Below are positions 1 through 10,767 of a DNA stretch of 64,000 bases, in pieces. The stretch covers positions 18,958,396 to 19,022,395 of the forward strand of contig NC_049992.1 in the NCBI RefSeq assembly GCF_000003815.2, written 5' to 3'. The translations under genes were made by a program, and so were the position numbers. The first letter of the stretch is position 1; the number at the start of each line of letters is the position of its first letter. The notes under the pieces are model-generated. The model saw only the letters and a list, made by a program, of their open reading frames with translations. It had not been told where the DNA came from and ran no database searches. This DNA is from Branchiostoma floridae (taxonomy: Eukaryota; Chordata; Leptocardii; Amphioxiformes; Branchiostomatidae).

Positions 1-430
1 ACAAGACCGACAGGCAGACTGACAAACGCACCAAGTATTAACATGTTTCTGTTATGGACGTAATAAGTATGAAGCACGGAATAGGACCTTGATGTTTCTT
101 AGTCGAAGTCCGGGAATATAATATGGCTAAACTTCATTTGGGACGAGAATTCTTACACGCTTCATTGCAAACGGCGACAGGAGGCATTTGATTGACAGGG
201 TCATTAGTGGAACATTAGATGTCGGTTCCCATGTCCCACATACGATAACACACAGCTGTTGATGATGAACTGTGCGATAAGTTTTTAACTAGTGTGAAGC
301 CATAAGGTAGCATGACACAGTGTTAATGGGTGAATCCCGGGGTCCATGATGCTGGTACATAAAGTAGTACGGATAAACTTGTTGAATAAGAGGTAGAAAG
401 CAAACGCGCGTAAAATTCTTGCACATATCG

Positions 431-1195
431 CGCATCTGCTTAACTATATCCAATTACCTCAACGGGCACCATATGCAGACATGGGCCAATACACTGTGAA
501 ACGTACAATTTGCAGGGGTGATTTCTGAAATTATTACATACATAATAAAAACAGCTGCCGAAAAAATAAAACACCTTGCATCATCGTCCAACTATGTGTA
601 GAGAACCTGCCAAACCACAAACGTATGCGACAACGGGAACATGCAGATATAGATGCGAACGCTCGTTACATTGACGACCAGAGAACATCACGCATCTGCT
701 TGCAATATCTCAATTACAGCATGACCCATATACAGGGGATCTGGACTAATACACCGAAAGATGAACATTTTGTAGGGGTGTTATTTTTATTGCGTCCCTA
801 ATAAAACCAACTGCCGCAAAAACAACAAAAAAAAACAACGTGCATCATCGTCAACCTCAGTGCAGATGACCTGCCAAACAACGTACGTATGCGACAACGG
901 GAACATGCAGATACCGATGCGAACGCGAATAACTTTGACGATCAGGTAACACCACGCATCTGCTTGACAAATTCCAATGACACCATGACCCACATACAGA
1001 GGATCTGGACCAAAACACCGCAAGACGAACAAATTGTAGGGGTGTTATTTTTATAAAATCCATAATAAAACCACCTGCCGCAAAAAAAGTTCACGTGCAT
1101 CATCGTCAACCTCAGTACAAAGGACCTGCCAAACCACATAGAATTCAGACAACGGGAACATACAGATACAGCTGCGAACGCGCGTAAACGTGACA
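431..1195. repeat. Three tandem copies of a ~262-bp repeat
   Basis: The word CGCATCTGCTT recurs at about 431, 691 and 955. Each copy also carries a shared 'GGACCTGCC/AACCTGCCAAACCA' segment and a 'CAACGGGAACATGCAGATA' segment in the same order. The copies are diverged by substitutions and small indels. Short frames on the minus strand (up to 84 codons) fall inside the repeat and show no domain, so I do not call them genes. Bases 1-430 hold nothing I recognise. Confidence 0.8.
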
Positions 1196-1559
1196 AAACT
1201 AAAAGTCTGTCGACCAGAGGGTCTGGTCACAGACTAAAAAAAATGACAGGTCTTTCGGCAAAATAAACCAACAGCTATATTAGAAATATAAAATGTGAAT
1301 AGTCACAGGTGAAGCCGGACTTGATGTATTTCATAGCACTTTTGCACATTTTTGGCATGCCCTTTAAGTCGGGAAAATCGGGGAAAGGAGTAACGACAAG
1401 GAAACGATGTTATATTCAGCCTAAAAACGTCTGGTGAGAACCCGACATAATTTTTTTCTTTGCATTATATTAGACCTTTCAATGTTTATTCAAGGAACCT
1501 TTTCTCTCATGCAGAAATAATGTCAAAGTAGACAGGTAACATTTGCGAGCAAGCCCAGA

Positions 1560-1985
1560 ATACTTTAAAATGATCTGTTCCAAAAGTAAATATTAAAAAA
1601 AATCAACACTCGTGCAAGAATGAACTATTCGTGAGACAGTTCCACTTAAAATGGACCAGTACATAAACACTTCCACTAAAAAAAAAATCTGACTTCGTAT
1701 TCATTTACCCTGGTCCAAAATTAAATTTAAAAAAATCAACCCGCGAGAATCATTCCGACCTGTAAAATGAACAGGTCCAAAACAGTCCAAAATTTAATTT
1801 AGAAAAAAAATCCCTCTCCGTAAAAATGGAATGTCCCAGCAACACCCTTATGTAAAGTGGATCAGTCCAAACACTTTATTATTATGTTTATTATTATGTT
1901 TACCACCCTAAAGTCCAAAAATAAATTCTCAAAAATGTCTCCATTGCAAGAATGGCATTTCGGCCCATTCCTTCTCGTGTGAATG
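1560..1985. repeat. Degenerate AT-rich tandem repeat
   Basis: A motif of the form 'GTCCAAAAnTAAATTnnAAAAA' followed by a short GC-richer stretch and 'AGAATG/AAAATGG' recurs about four times. The copies are strongly diverged. There is no coding signal. Bases 1200-1560 and 1985-2224 hold no gene that I can see, although 2100-2224 is the duplicated intron flank of the hevein-like exon that follows. Confidence 0.45.
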
Positions 1986-2224
1986 GGATATATAAGGTCC
2001 ATTTGGAATTACCACCCGAATGTGGCACTAATTTTTGAATTTTGCAAATTCTTCATCCCGGCTGGATCCGCTTGATTCCTGCTAATTCTAGTGTGAAGGC
2101 CATGTGATAAGGAACACACGGTCTTGTGTTCGAGATACAATAAACATCTCAATTTAATACAATAGCTGCATGCGAGGCTGTTTTATTTTGCAAATGATGA
2201 CGGAATAAACATTTCATCCAATAG

Positions 2225-2424
2225 CCTCTAAGAAGAAGTGGCGAGACGACTTACGTTGCGGCCAGGGTTACCCTGCAGATGACGGTAACCCTGCTGAATG
2301 TGATCCTGACGGTGTGGCCCCATGCTGTTCCGATGGAAACTGGTGCGGCGCCTCGACTGACCACTGTAACTGCTTTGGCTGTGTCGAATACAAGAAAAAG
2401 AAAGTTGACTATACTAAATACTGA
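2225..2424 (+). CDS. Terminal exon with a hevein-like Cys-rich module (orphan, plus strand)
   Basis: The exon opens after a CCAATAG acceptor in phase 1 and reads to TGA at 2422-2424, giving 65 residues after the split codon. It has no ATG because it is a terminal exon. The protein begins KKWRDDLRCGQGYPADDGNP, followed by AECDPDG, PCC, WCGASTDHCNC and CVEY, then a basic tail ending VDYTKY. The CC...WCG...HC.C..C spacing resembles the chitin-binding hevein fold (ChtBD1), but this is a pattern match and chitin binding is not shown. The same exon, with 100-150 bp of flanking intron, occurs reversed at 10535-10767 (gene A) and 58391-58569 (gene C). No stalk or membrane exon is visible to its left, so the rest of the gene should lie outside the window, unless this is a stray duplicated exon. 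Confidence 0.6.
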
Positions 2425-2610
2425 CCAAATGTTCCTATAAGGCCGCGTGGATTCAATGATGTATGACTTTATCCGAAAACCTTGAAACTGATGAGGAGGT
2501 GGAAAAAAGGGTTTGGCAAAACATTCTATTCGTATGAAAGACCTTTAAATCAACCATTCTTTGAAGTATTTTTCTAAAATCGACTATCATAATTCCACCA
2601 GATTCCAGTA

Positions 2611-3122
2611 TACCTTCAAACACCCGAGTGGGGTCCATTTGGACCCCAGGCGTACATTTTGAAGTGCCATTTGGACATTTTTGATCTGAAGAAAAAATCA
2701 TTCCGCGACTTTGTCAGTCAATATTTCTTATACCTTCTCTTACGTTTTCGCAAAAATTGGTACAATAATGTGAAAATTATAAAGAAAGTTTGTGTTCAGT
2801 CACTCTGGGGTCAAAACGGACCCCAGCAAAAAATTGCAGTTTTTAAAACAAACTTTGGAGGCTAACTTCTTAACCACTAATAAGAAGTATGACTACCAAA
2901 CTTTTAGACAATAATAAGAATGCATAAATTATGATAACGAGTTAGAATTAGCAACACCTTAACATCTCAAAATCTTCCTCTTACATTGACAAAGCAATGT
3001 ATATAAAATGATCGCCGATAAGAAATGGTACTGAGATTTTATGAACAAAACATTTTGGGGTCCGTTTGGACCCCACTCGGTCATTTTAGTCGCAAAAAAA
3101 AGGTCGGGTGCTTGAGGGTTAA
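2611..3122. mobile_element. piggyBac-like non-autonomous element (GGGGTCC-palindrome subfamily)
   Basis: The right end reads TTGAGGGTTAA at 3112-3122. The left end near 2611 is decayed but keeps 'CTTCAAACACCCGAGTGGGG', the mirror of the right end. Three copies of an 18-mer palindrome sit at 2630-2647, 2807-2824 and 3057-3074. There is no transposase. Its internal sequence is present in reverse orientation at 36120-36926. Confidence 0.65.
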
Positions 3123-3669
3123 AAAACGTTAGTATAGAGGTCTTCCCAAGATTGTCTTGTGAACACCGAATGTTTGATATCCCAAATGTAATACAATTCA
3201 GATATTTTGGTGTTGAAGAAAATCTTGAGAAGGCCTCTATAACAACGTTTTTTGAGGTGGCGGTATAATGACACCTGGTGGAATTATGCGAATGTATGTT
3301 AGATATATATATATAGAGAGAGAGACTATATGACTATATATTGTTAATTTATGCTACTTAATATTTACCCATTTCACAGTTGATTTGTACAATGTATAGT
3401 TTGGTCAAAACGGGCGTTTTTTTAACAGGCAAAAATTGACGCTTCGGAAATGTTTTCCTTATATATGCATATCGATATAGCCTAAAGAAGAAACACATTT
3501 TGTCACTATTGACAGGATGTTCCAGCCACTATTGACAGGATGTCCCTATCGATAAATTCATATTGGCACTGTTGACAGGATAGTCTTTGAAAAAGCCTGT
3601 ACATTATCGTCACGATCTTGTCAATAACCCTAAAAGTGATCTCGTAAAATTGTTACCTTTGCCAGAATG

Positions 3670-4020
3670 GCTAAGGTTATGTTTTAGGCTTGTGAGTCTG
3701 TCTGTCTGTGTGTGTGTGTGTTAACAGCATAACTCAAGAAGCCTTGGTCAGATCCCGATGATATTTGGTAGGTGGATAGGGGTCGGGAAAACGAAGGTCA
3801 AGTTCGATAATGGGCCCCCTAGCGGCTTGCTAAGGTACTGCAGCAGAACCTCAATTTTTGATATCTCGTGTTCTGGACATGCTGTGGTTATGATTTTTGT
3901 GTGATAGATAGCCCTTGGGACAGAGAGTAAGTACTATAAGTTTGGACCCCCTAGCGGCTTGTTTGGAACTGCAGTCGCCGATTTCCTTTCAAACTTTGGA
4001 CGAGAATAACTCGAGAACGT
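3670..4020. repeat. Dispersed repeat block with a short TG run
   Basis: A (TG)n run near 3708-3720 is followed by 'GATGATATTTGGTAGGTGG', 'AAGGTCAAGTTCGATAATGG' and 'CCCCCTAGCGGCTTG'. Related text occurs as tandem copies at 13660-14100, so this is a dispersed non-coding repeat. Confidence 0.5.
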
Positions 4021-4121
4021 GTTCAGTCTTGATCCATGCTTGGTTGTTAGGTGCTCCCCATGCACGTACAATCTCTTTCTGTCCCTATCTATTATCTATT
4101 TCTCAGAATTTTTTTTCACCC

Positions 4122-5057
4122 TTAACCCTATTCAGATCGGGCTTTTTTGGTCATCCCTGGGCCCGGGAGGGGGGGGGGGGGCTTTTGAGGCCCTCCACTT
4201 CTAAGTCCTATAACTCTATCACGACGTGCCATAAGGCCACCAATTTTTTTAAGACGTGATGTCAATATGATATTTGACAAGTTTCTGACGTTAGACGTTA
4301 CGTTGACGTAAGATGACGTAATTATGACGTCATCAATTTGATTATTCTCAGAAAAATTCATGTTATGCTACGAAAATGTAACACTAATTGCAGATAACAG
4401 AATAATAATGTTTCTTACGACTTGCGTTGCCAATACCAATATCAATGACGTCAAAATGACATCATAAAATGACGTCATGCACATCTAAGATACAAGTTGG
4501 GCTCCGCCATTTTATATCCACCACCTTGAATTTTTAAAAATACCTTTTTTTGCAACAAATAATCACAAAGGCAATGGAAATAGACTAAATTCATTCATTT
4601 AGATGCCTTTTGATGAAAAAATACCAGGTAGTTACACATTTTATGGGACAATTAGCTTGTTATTCTTGATTTGGCAATAATGTCCGCCATCTTGTATTTT
4701 GGGCTGATGGCGTCATCAAATTAGCATAATTTATGCATATATAATTATGAAAGATATGCTAAATAATATAAGATTTTATTTATGTAACAAAATAGCAGTA
4801 ACATAGGAAATAAATGTGAAAAATACATTGTTAGAACCAAAAATAGTGATTTTTGGCAAAACTGCCTGTCAACAAACGGTTGCCATGGCAACACGAAAAA
4901 ATGCAAAATTTTTCAAACTTCGTAAAATTGTTGCCAACAATATTTTTGGAAAACTCAGTAAATTTGGTGGCTCTAGCGTAAGCCGTTCCGGCGTTAAAGG
5001 ACATCGAATTTGGCGCAGGCCTCAAAAGCCCCCCCCTCCCGGTCTGAATAGGGTTAA
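4122..5057. mobile_element. piggyBac-like non-autonomous element, family a
   Basis: The element is bounded by TTAACCCTATTCAGA at 4122 and its inverse TCTGAATAGGGTTAA ending at 5057. TTAA flanks plus CCCTAT termini are the pattern of piggyBac transposons. Homopolymer G/C tracts lie just inside both ends, followed by GGCTTTTGAGGCC-like inverted sequence. The interior carries several TGACGTCA sites and no transposase frame. Short frames here (up to 114 codons) are not conserved and are not called. Related copies lie at 16571, 52012 and 53826. Bases 5058-6756 hold no gene that I can support. Confidence 0.75.
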
Positions 5058-6756
5058 GATTAGTCAAGACGAATTCATACACTATGTACAGTGACATAAT
5101 TTACATTCTTGTTGTAGAAATTGTGCATTCCAGTAATTAATGTATCTAAATATACACGTCAGGAGGTATTGGGTCTGGATATTTTTCACGTGGTATGAGT
5201 AAGCTATAACTTGTTATAGACCCATCAAATTTTGTAATTTCTAATAAGAATTAAAATGATGATATAGGCTACTAAATTTGTGGGTGTTCCCATTGGAGCT
5301 AAAGAACTATATTGAATCCGAGACTAAACGATGCAATGGGACCTACCTGTATTGATGAGTGATAGAATGCACTGGAAGCGAAAATTTGTTAATGCTACAG
5401 CTGATCAATAAGAGTAGGACTGTGTATGTATATATGTATTGGAGGAGGCATGCTTAACAAAATACACTTTTTGTGTTGAACAATCACTTCATACATTAAA
5501 ATTTAGGGGTTGGTACACCTTACCGATAGAGACCGTTTTTCGTGTTGGACCGGCCTTAGAAAAAACTGACCTAAAGAAAAAAGTAGACCGGATGTTTAAC
5601 CGATTCGAAAATGAACAGATTATATCGGCAAACTTTCACGTTTTGGGGGGCTCCCCAGTATGACGTTTCTTCAATCCTGTCTTGAGTAAGTCTCATTCGA
5701 AGTCTGAAAATAAAAACTGCTCTTGCACGACTTACATGGCTCGACTTACTTGTCTTGACTTAAAATAGTATGTTATGTCTCATTTTGTGTTCATATCTTT
5801 CCCCGAACCGCTGTGGCTGCCCAGAAGTCCAGCTCTGCCCTTCCCATATTGTATGACTCCAGTCTTGTATCCCTTCTTGCAGTTCTATAAAAAGGCAGCT
5901 ACGGTTGAAAACTCTGTTACTATCCACACTGCGCACTTATTGGATCATCCTTCATAAGTGATTAAGATATGGGGATAGCGCCAAAGTCGCGCGGCGAAGC
6001 CGGAACCCATGCCAGCTGTTAACAAATATAAAGAAGGCTGGGTGGGTGGGTACTGGATAGTTTCATTTATCTTATAACCCCCCCCCCCTCGGGAACACCC
6101 CGTTTCCCACCAAATCTCCCTTAAGCTGTTACTTCCTGGGTCAACCTCAACAAGCTCCTCGGCGTTGCGGATGGATCCAACAAAGAGACGGTGGGGTGAT
6201 CATCCATTATACTTATATGGTAGTGAGAATCATGTGATTCAGGATAAGCCAATCATTGCGCAGTGAAGATAGGAAACTTTCTACACCAGGAGCAAAATCT
6301 ACCACTTGAAATAACTCGACACAGGCATATCCAAAACTCGAGATATGAAAAGCCGGAAGTTCCGCTGTAACACCGAAACAAGTCGCTCATCGTCCTAGAA
6401 TCTTATCATTTCAGGGCACATCAGAAACCTAATACCAGACACCAAATATCAGTATATGTTAAGTCATTCTGTCAACTCACAAACATGCATACATACATCA
6501 TCGGCACACACATATACAAACACACACAAACACCTCCCAAGCTCCCCCACAGCCTCATAGTAAGCTGTCTTATGCCACTGAATATGCGTGTGCCAGTCTT
6601 TTCTGCAACACATGATATGGCTACTAACGATTTATTCGCAGAGACAGTCCTGGGACAGAGAATGTATCTTTCTGTGCGAAGCATGCTGGGGGGACGGCAG
6701 TATCCTGGGGACGTGATCTGTTCGCTGCCGTTCCCAACTCTCTTCCGTGAATACGA

Positions 6757-7560
6757 GGGGTGATCAGTAAGTTCTCGGCCTCACCCAGAAATAATAAGCA
6801 CAACTCAAATTTTGAGGCACAACTTCATAATATGGAGCCTTTTATCAATACCCGCCAAATTTCAAACCATTGCAGTCATTACTTTACAGGCATTCATTTC
6901 TTGCAAATCAGAAGGTAAGTGGCGAGATAAAAGTGGTGTGAATTGTGATCAGACATGTGTGGGTCGAGTTCCCCATGCCGTAAATTAACAAAAGACATTG
7001 TCAAAATGTTTGACAATGATTTTCTTCCTATTTCAAGCAAAAAGAATTGGGTGTCTGACTTCCAGCAGCGCAATTTGACCCGCACACCTCAGGTTAGGTC
7101 AATTGTCCAAGTTTTTTCCTTCTCTCTTACCTAACATTACGGGTGTCGCCTACAAAGTAATGATCACAATAATTCCAATTTGGTACATATTTATATAAGA
7201 CTTCATATATTATACTTGACATCTATGCTTCGGAATCCGAGCTGTGCTTATTATTTATCGTGAAAGCCGAGGACTAATTGATAACCGGTAACCCCGCGCA
7301 CATGTATTAAGTATAATACGAATGTGTACCAAAATTCGAATTATTGTGATCATTACGTTGCAACCAGTAACGTTAGATAAGGGATAACGAAAAAAAGGGG
7401 ACAATTGCTCTGCAACCTAAGGTATTCGGGTCAAATTGTCTGATCACACTTCACCCTTCTTTTCCTCGGCAGTTACTTTCTTATTTAGAAAAAAACGAAC
7501 GCCCGAACACCCCTCATAACTCCCCCATGCAATGTAGGGGGTAAACTTAACACCCTAACC
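6757..7560. repeat. Large imperfect inverted repeat with mariner-like outer ends
   Basis: Arms at about 7087-7200 and 7315-7425 are reverse complements of each other over roughly 110 bases, around a ~115-base centre. The outer left end near 6757 reads GAGGGGTGATCAGTAAGTTC and continues into GGCCTCACCCAGAAATAA. Its inverse is absent on the right here but present in the paralogous copy at 29880-30020. The pattern resembles mariner-type termini. No transposase is visible. Confidence 0.5.
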
Positions 7561-7924
7561 GCAAACCAAACGAGGTATATTTCAAAGATTCTTTTGGCAT
7601 TACGTATCAACATTGTCGCGAAATTTTACCCTTGAATAGTAAACTTGCGTCTTGCTTTAGCCCCACTAACTGTAGAAAATACTAGCTAACTTGGATACAG
7701 TATGTAACGTTGTATAGAAACGCTCACACAATTTACGATTTGCTAAGGTAATTGAGACAAACACAAAACAAACAGAATAAAATAACAGCTGTGGATTTCG
7801 TGTAGTTTATTTGTGGATTGATTAAGCCCACAATCTAAACCGCGGCGTTGGGTACGTGCGTGGGATAACATATGTATTTTTATTTACATTATTGGACGAG
7901 TGAATAAACTTGTTTGACACAACC

Positions 7925-9155
7925 ACATTCCGGTGACCGTCTGTTACCTTCTACGTGACATTTCTGACTGGTTTACATTGTACTGCAGCACTAGGTGTCG
8001 CTGCCTGCAGATACAGATACTGTCACATACGTAAAGGATTTACATAATGTCTTTATCATAAAAATACATCGATATACATACTACTGTTATTGATCTAAAA
8101 TGATGATTTATGGAAATATTACTGCTTCATTCACACGAACGTTTTGGTGACCGTCTTTCACCTTCTACGCGGTATTTCTGATAAGTTTACATTGTACTGC
8201 AGCACTAGGTGTCGCTGCGTGCAGATACAGATGCTGTCATATACGTAAAGGATTTACATATGTACATTGACAAAGATGTGTTTTTCTTTACAATGCGGTC
8301 CCGAACGCTATATACTAGCATCTATAACAATTGGCAATTACAGTAATAACGTTGGATTTTTTCATCAACTTCTAAATAATGAGCGGTCATTTGTGCTTCG
8401 CTCACTCTGAAGCTTTGTTTGCTGATTGTAGCAGAATAACCTCGAGGCGGGTCATTAACTCTTATTTATCATATATTGATTTTTTTGTTCGCCGTGAGAA
8501 CATCAATAACGACAAATTATAGTAAACAGTACCAGATTTGAGCCGTAATTTTGGACCGGCAATCTTGTTCATATAAGCTTTCATTTTAATTTTTTTTTAA
8601 ATCATGATAATACATCAATATATTATGTATCACTCTTATTGATATAAAATCATGATTCATGTAGATATTGCTGCTTCATTTACACCGACGTTTCGGTGAC
8701 CATCTGTCACCTTCTACGTGACATTTCTGACTAGTTAACATTGTACTGCAGCACTAGGTGTCGCTGCGTCCGGATACAGATGCAGTCACATACGTAAAGG
8801 ATTCACTTTTGTACAAAGTTCTAAATTTTATATTGGGAGTCATAAACTGTAATTTAGCATCTCCTAAGATTTTTCTGTTCGCCGTGACAACAGCAACGAC
8901 GACAAATAATAGTGCCACATAAACGTATTACAATATGGTGAATCAATAAGCTTTCATCCGACATTTTGGCAATCTTGTTGAAATAAGCTTTCATTTTAAA
9001 TCTTGTATCATAAAATACATCAATCTACATACTACCGTTATTGGTCTAAAATAATCAACCAATACTTCATTTAAATTGACGTTTTTGTGACCATCTATCA
9101 CCTTCTATGTGACATTTCCTACTGGTTTACATTGTACATTGTACTGTAATTGTTA
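7925..9155. repeat. Array of a ~550-bp repeat
   Basis: A conserved core ('GGTGACCGTCTGT', 'ACCTTCTACGTGACATTTCT', 'CATTGTACTGCAGCACTAGG', 'TGTCGCTGC') appears at about 7930, 8150, 8695 and 9080. It is followed by shared text such as 'AACGCTATATACTAG' and 'GGCAATCTTGTT'. The same unit forms arrays at 30440-32560 and 56200-57830. It is non-coding. Confidence 0.75.
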
Positions 9156-9204
9156 ATAAGAATCACATATATTGGTTTGATCAGCAGAGATCAATAGCTC
9201 AACG

Positions 9205-10038
9205 GCAGTGACATAGACTTTCAGACCTTTTCTGGGGATTCCTGGGACAGGGGGCTCTTTTGCCCCCTCCCCACCCCGCACGGTAATTTCAAAATGGCTT
9301 GGGTTACGATCATTAGATTTACAGGGTATTATGTACTTGTACAGTTTAAAATTTACCAGAATTTTGGTATCGTTATGACGTTGTATGTCGTAATATTGAC
9401 GTCATAATGCAATTGTTTGGCTAACACCGTTTGTGGCTCTTACGTCAATATGACGTAAAATCGGAAAATGACGTCCATCTTGTATCTGCCATCTTGGATT
9501 ACCAAACTTGAATTTTCTAAAATACTTTCATTTCTATATGTGACCCCAAAACTTAAAAAGAAGCGGACAATTTTCAACAAGGTTCATTTGAATGACTTTT
9601 GAAAAAAAATCAAAGATGCTGACGGAACTTGAATAAAAAATAATTTGATTTTGCCGTTGCTAATGACATGGTCTGATATCTTGGATGTAGACTCATGACG
9701 TCATTAAATTAGCAAAAATTATGAATATTTAATCATAAATGCAACATACAATTATAGGATGTTAATGATATGGGAAAAGAGTGATTCAGCAAAATACCTT
9801 TAAACCTCATTATTAAAAATAAAATTAGGAAATACGTTGGATTGGTAAAATATGCCTATCAAAAACCCGTTGCCATGGCAACACATAAAATCAGAAACTC
9901 ATAGTTTTGTCATAGATTTGTTACCAACAGGAAAATGTCACCAGATGTCGTAGTCGTAGCACATGTAGTTCAGCACTTATAAGACGTCAATGTCATCGCG
10001 GGCACATTTAGCCCCCACCCCCGTCTAAATAGGGTTAA
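9205..10038. mobile_element. piggyBac-like non-autonomous element, family b
   Basis: The right end reads GTCTAAATAGGGTTAA up to 10038. The left end is decayed but keeps 'GGGATTCCTGGGACAGGGGG' and 'CTCTTTTGCCCCC', which match the intact left end at 43200. The interior has several CRE-like TGACGTCA or CGTCAT words and a 'GTTGCCATGGCAACA' palindrome. No transposase is seen. Confidence 0.6.
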
Positions 10039-10534
10039 TACATGTTATCTGATTATTTTGTTAATCCATGTTATATGAAATGAGTTCCCAAACTGAAGGG
10101 CTAACCTAAAAGAGTAATAGACAAAATGAGATAAATGAATCCCCTGTTTTCCACATCTCAGAAATGTTAACACATCTTACATTTCTTAACAATTTTACGG
10201 GATCAGTCTCAGGATCCTGACGTGAAGGCACATAATTTTTTTTTTATGCTATGCTTTCGATGGTACCCAAAAAAGGTTATCAACGAGGTTATTAACATCT
10301 GTTAAAGCTGGCTGGAACATGCTGTCAAAAGGGGCAAAGCATTTTTCGTCTCTAGGCCATGTCTATTTAAGTATATGAGGAAAACATCTCCCCGTGTTTT
10401 AATTTTCACCCGTTTAAAAGAATAAATTCAAAAAAAAATGTTTGGACATACTATAAATCCGGTACAAATTAAATGCTAAATGGGTTCTAATACATGCCGA
10501 AAATTTAAAAATTCAAATCGGAAAATAACGAATG

Positions 10535-10767
10535 CTAATGTTGATTGAAAAATATTGCCCAAAACCCTTTCATCCCTTTTATCTCGTCCCTCTTCTTTCC
10601 GTAGTTGACACAGCTGATGCAGTCACAGTGGTCAGTCGAGCTACCGCACCAGTGAAAATTGGAGCAGCATGGCTGTTCACCGTCAGGATCACATTCAGCA
10701 GGGTTACCATCGGCTGCAGGGTAACCCTGGCCGCAACGTGAGTCGGCTCGCCACTTCCTCTTAGGAC
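10535..10767 (-). CDS. Gene A terminal exon: hevein-like module
   Basis: After the CCAATAG acceptor the exon reads in phase 1 as GPKRKWRADSRCGQGYPAAD, then GNPAECDPDG, PCCSNFHWCGSSTDHCDC and CVNY, and continues to a TAG at 10537-10535. Cysteine spacing equals that of the plus-strand exon at 2225-2424. The basic tail after CVNY differs from that copy. The phase fits the donor at the end of the gene A stalk exon, so I place it as the end of gene A. Confidence 0.65.

Noticed and set aside
4128-5097. Overlapping short frames on both strands
   Set aside because: They are inside a TTAA element. Frames break in the sister copies at 16571 and 53826.
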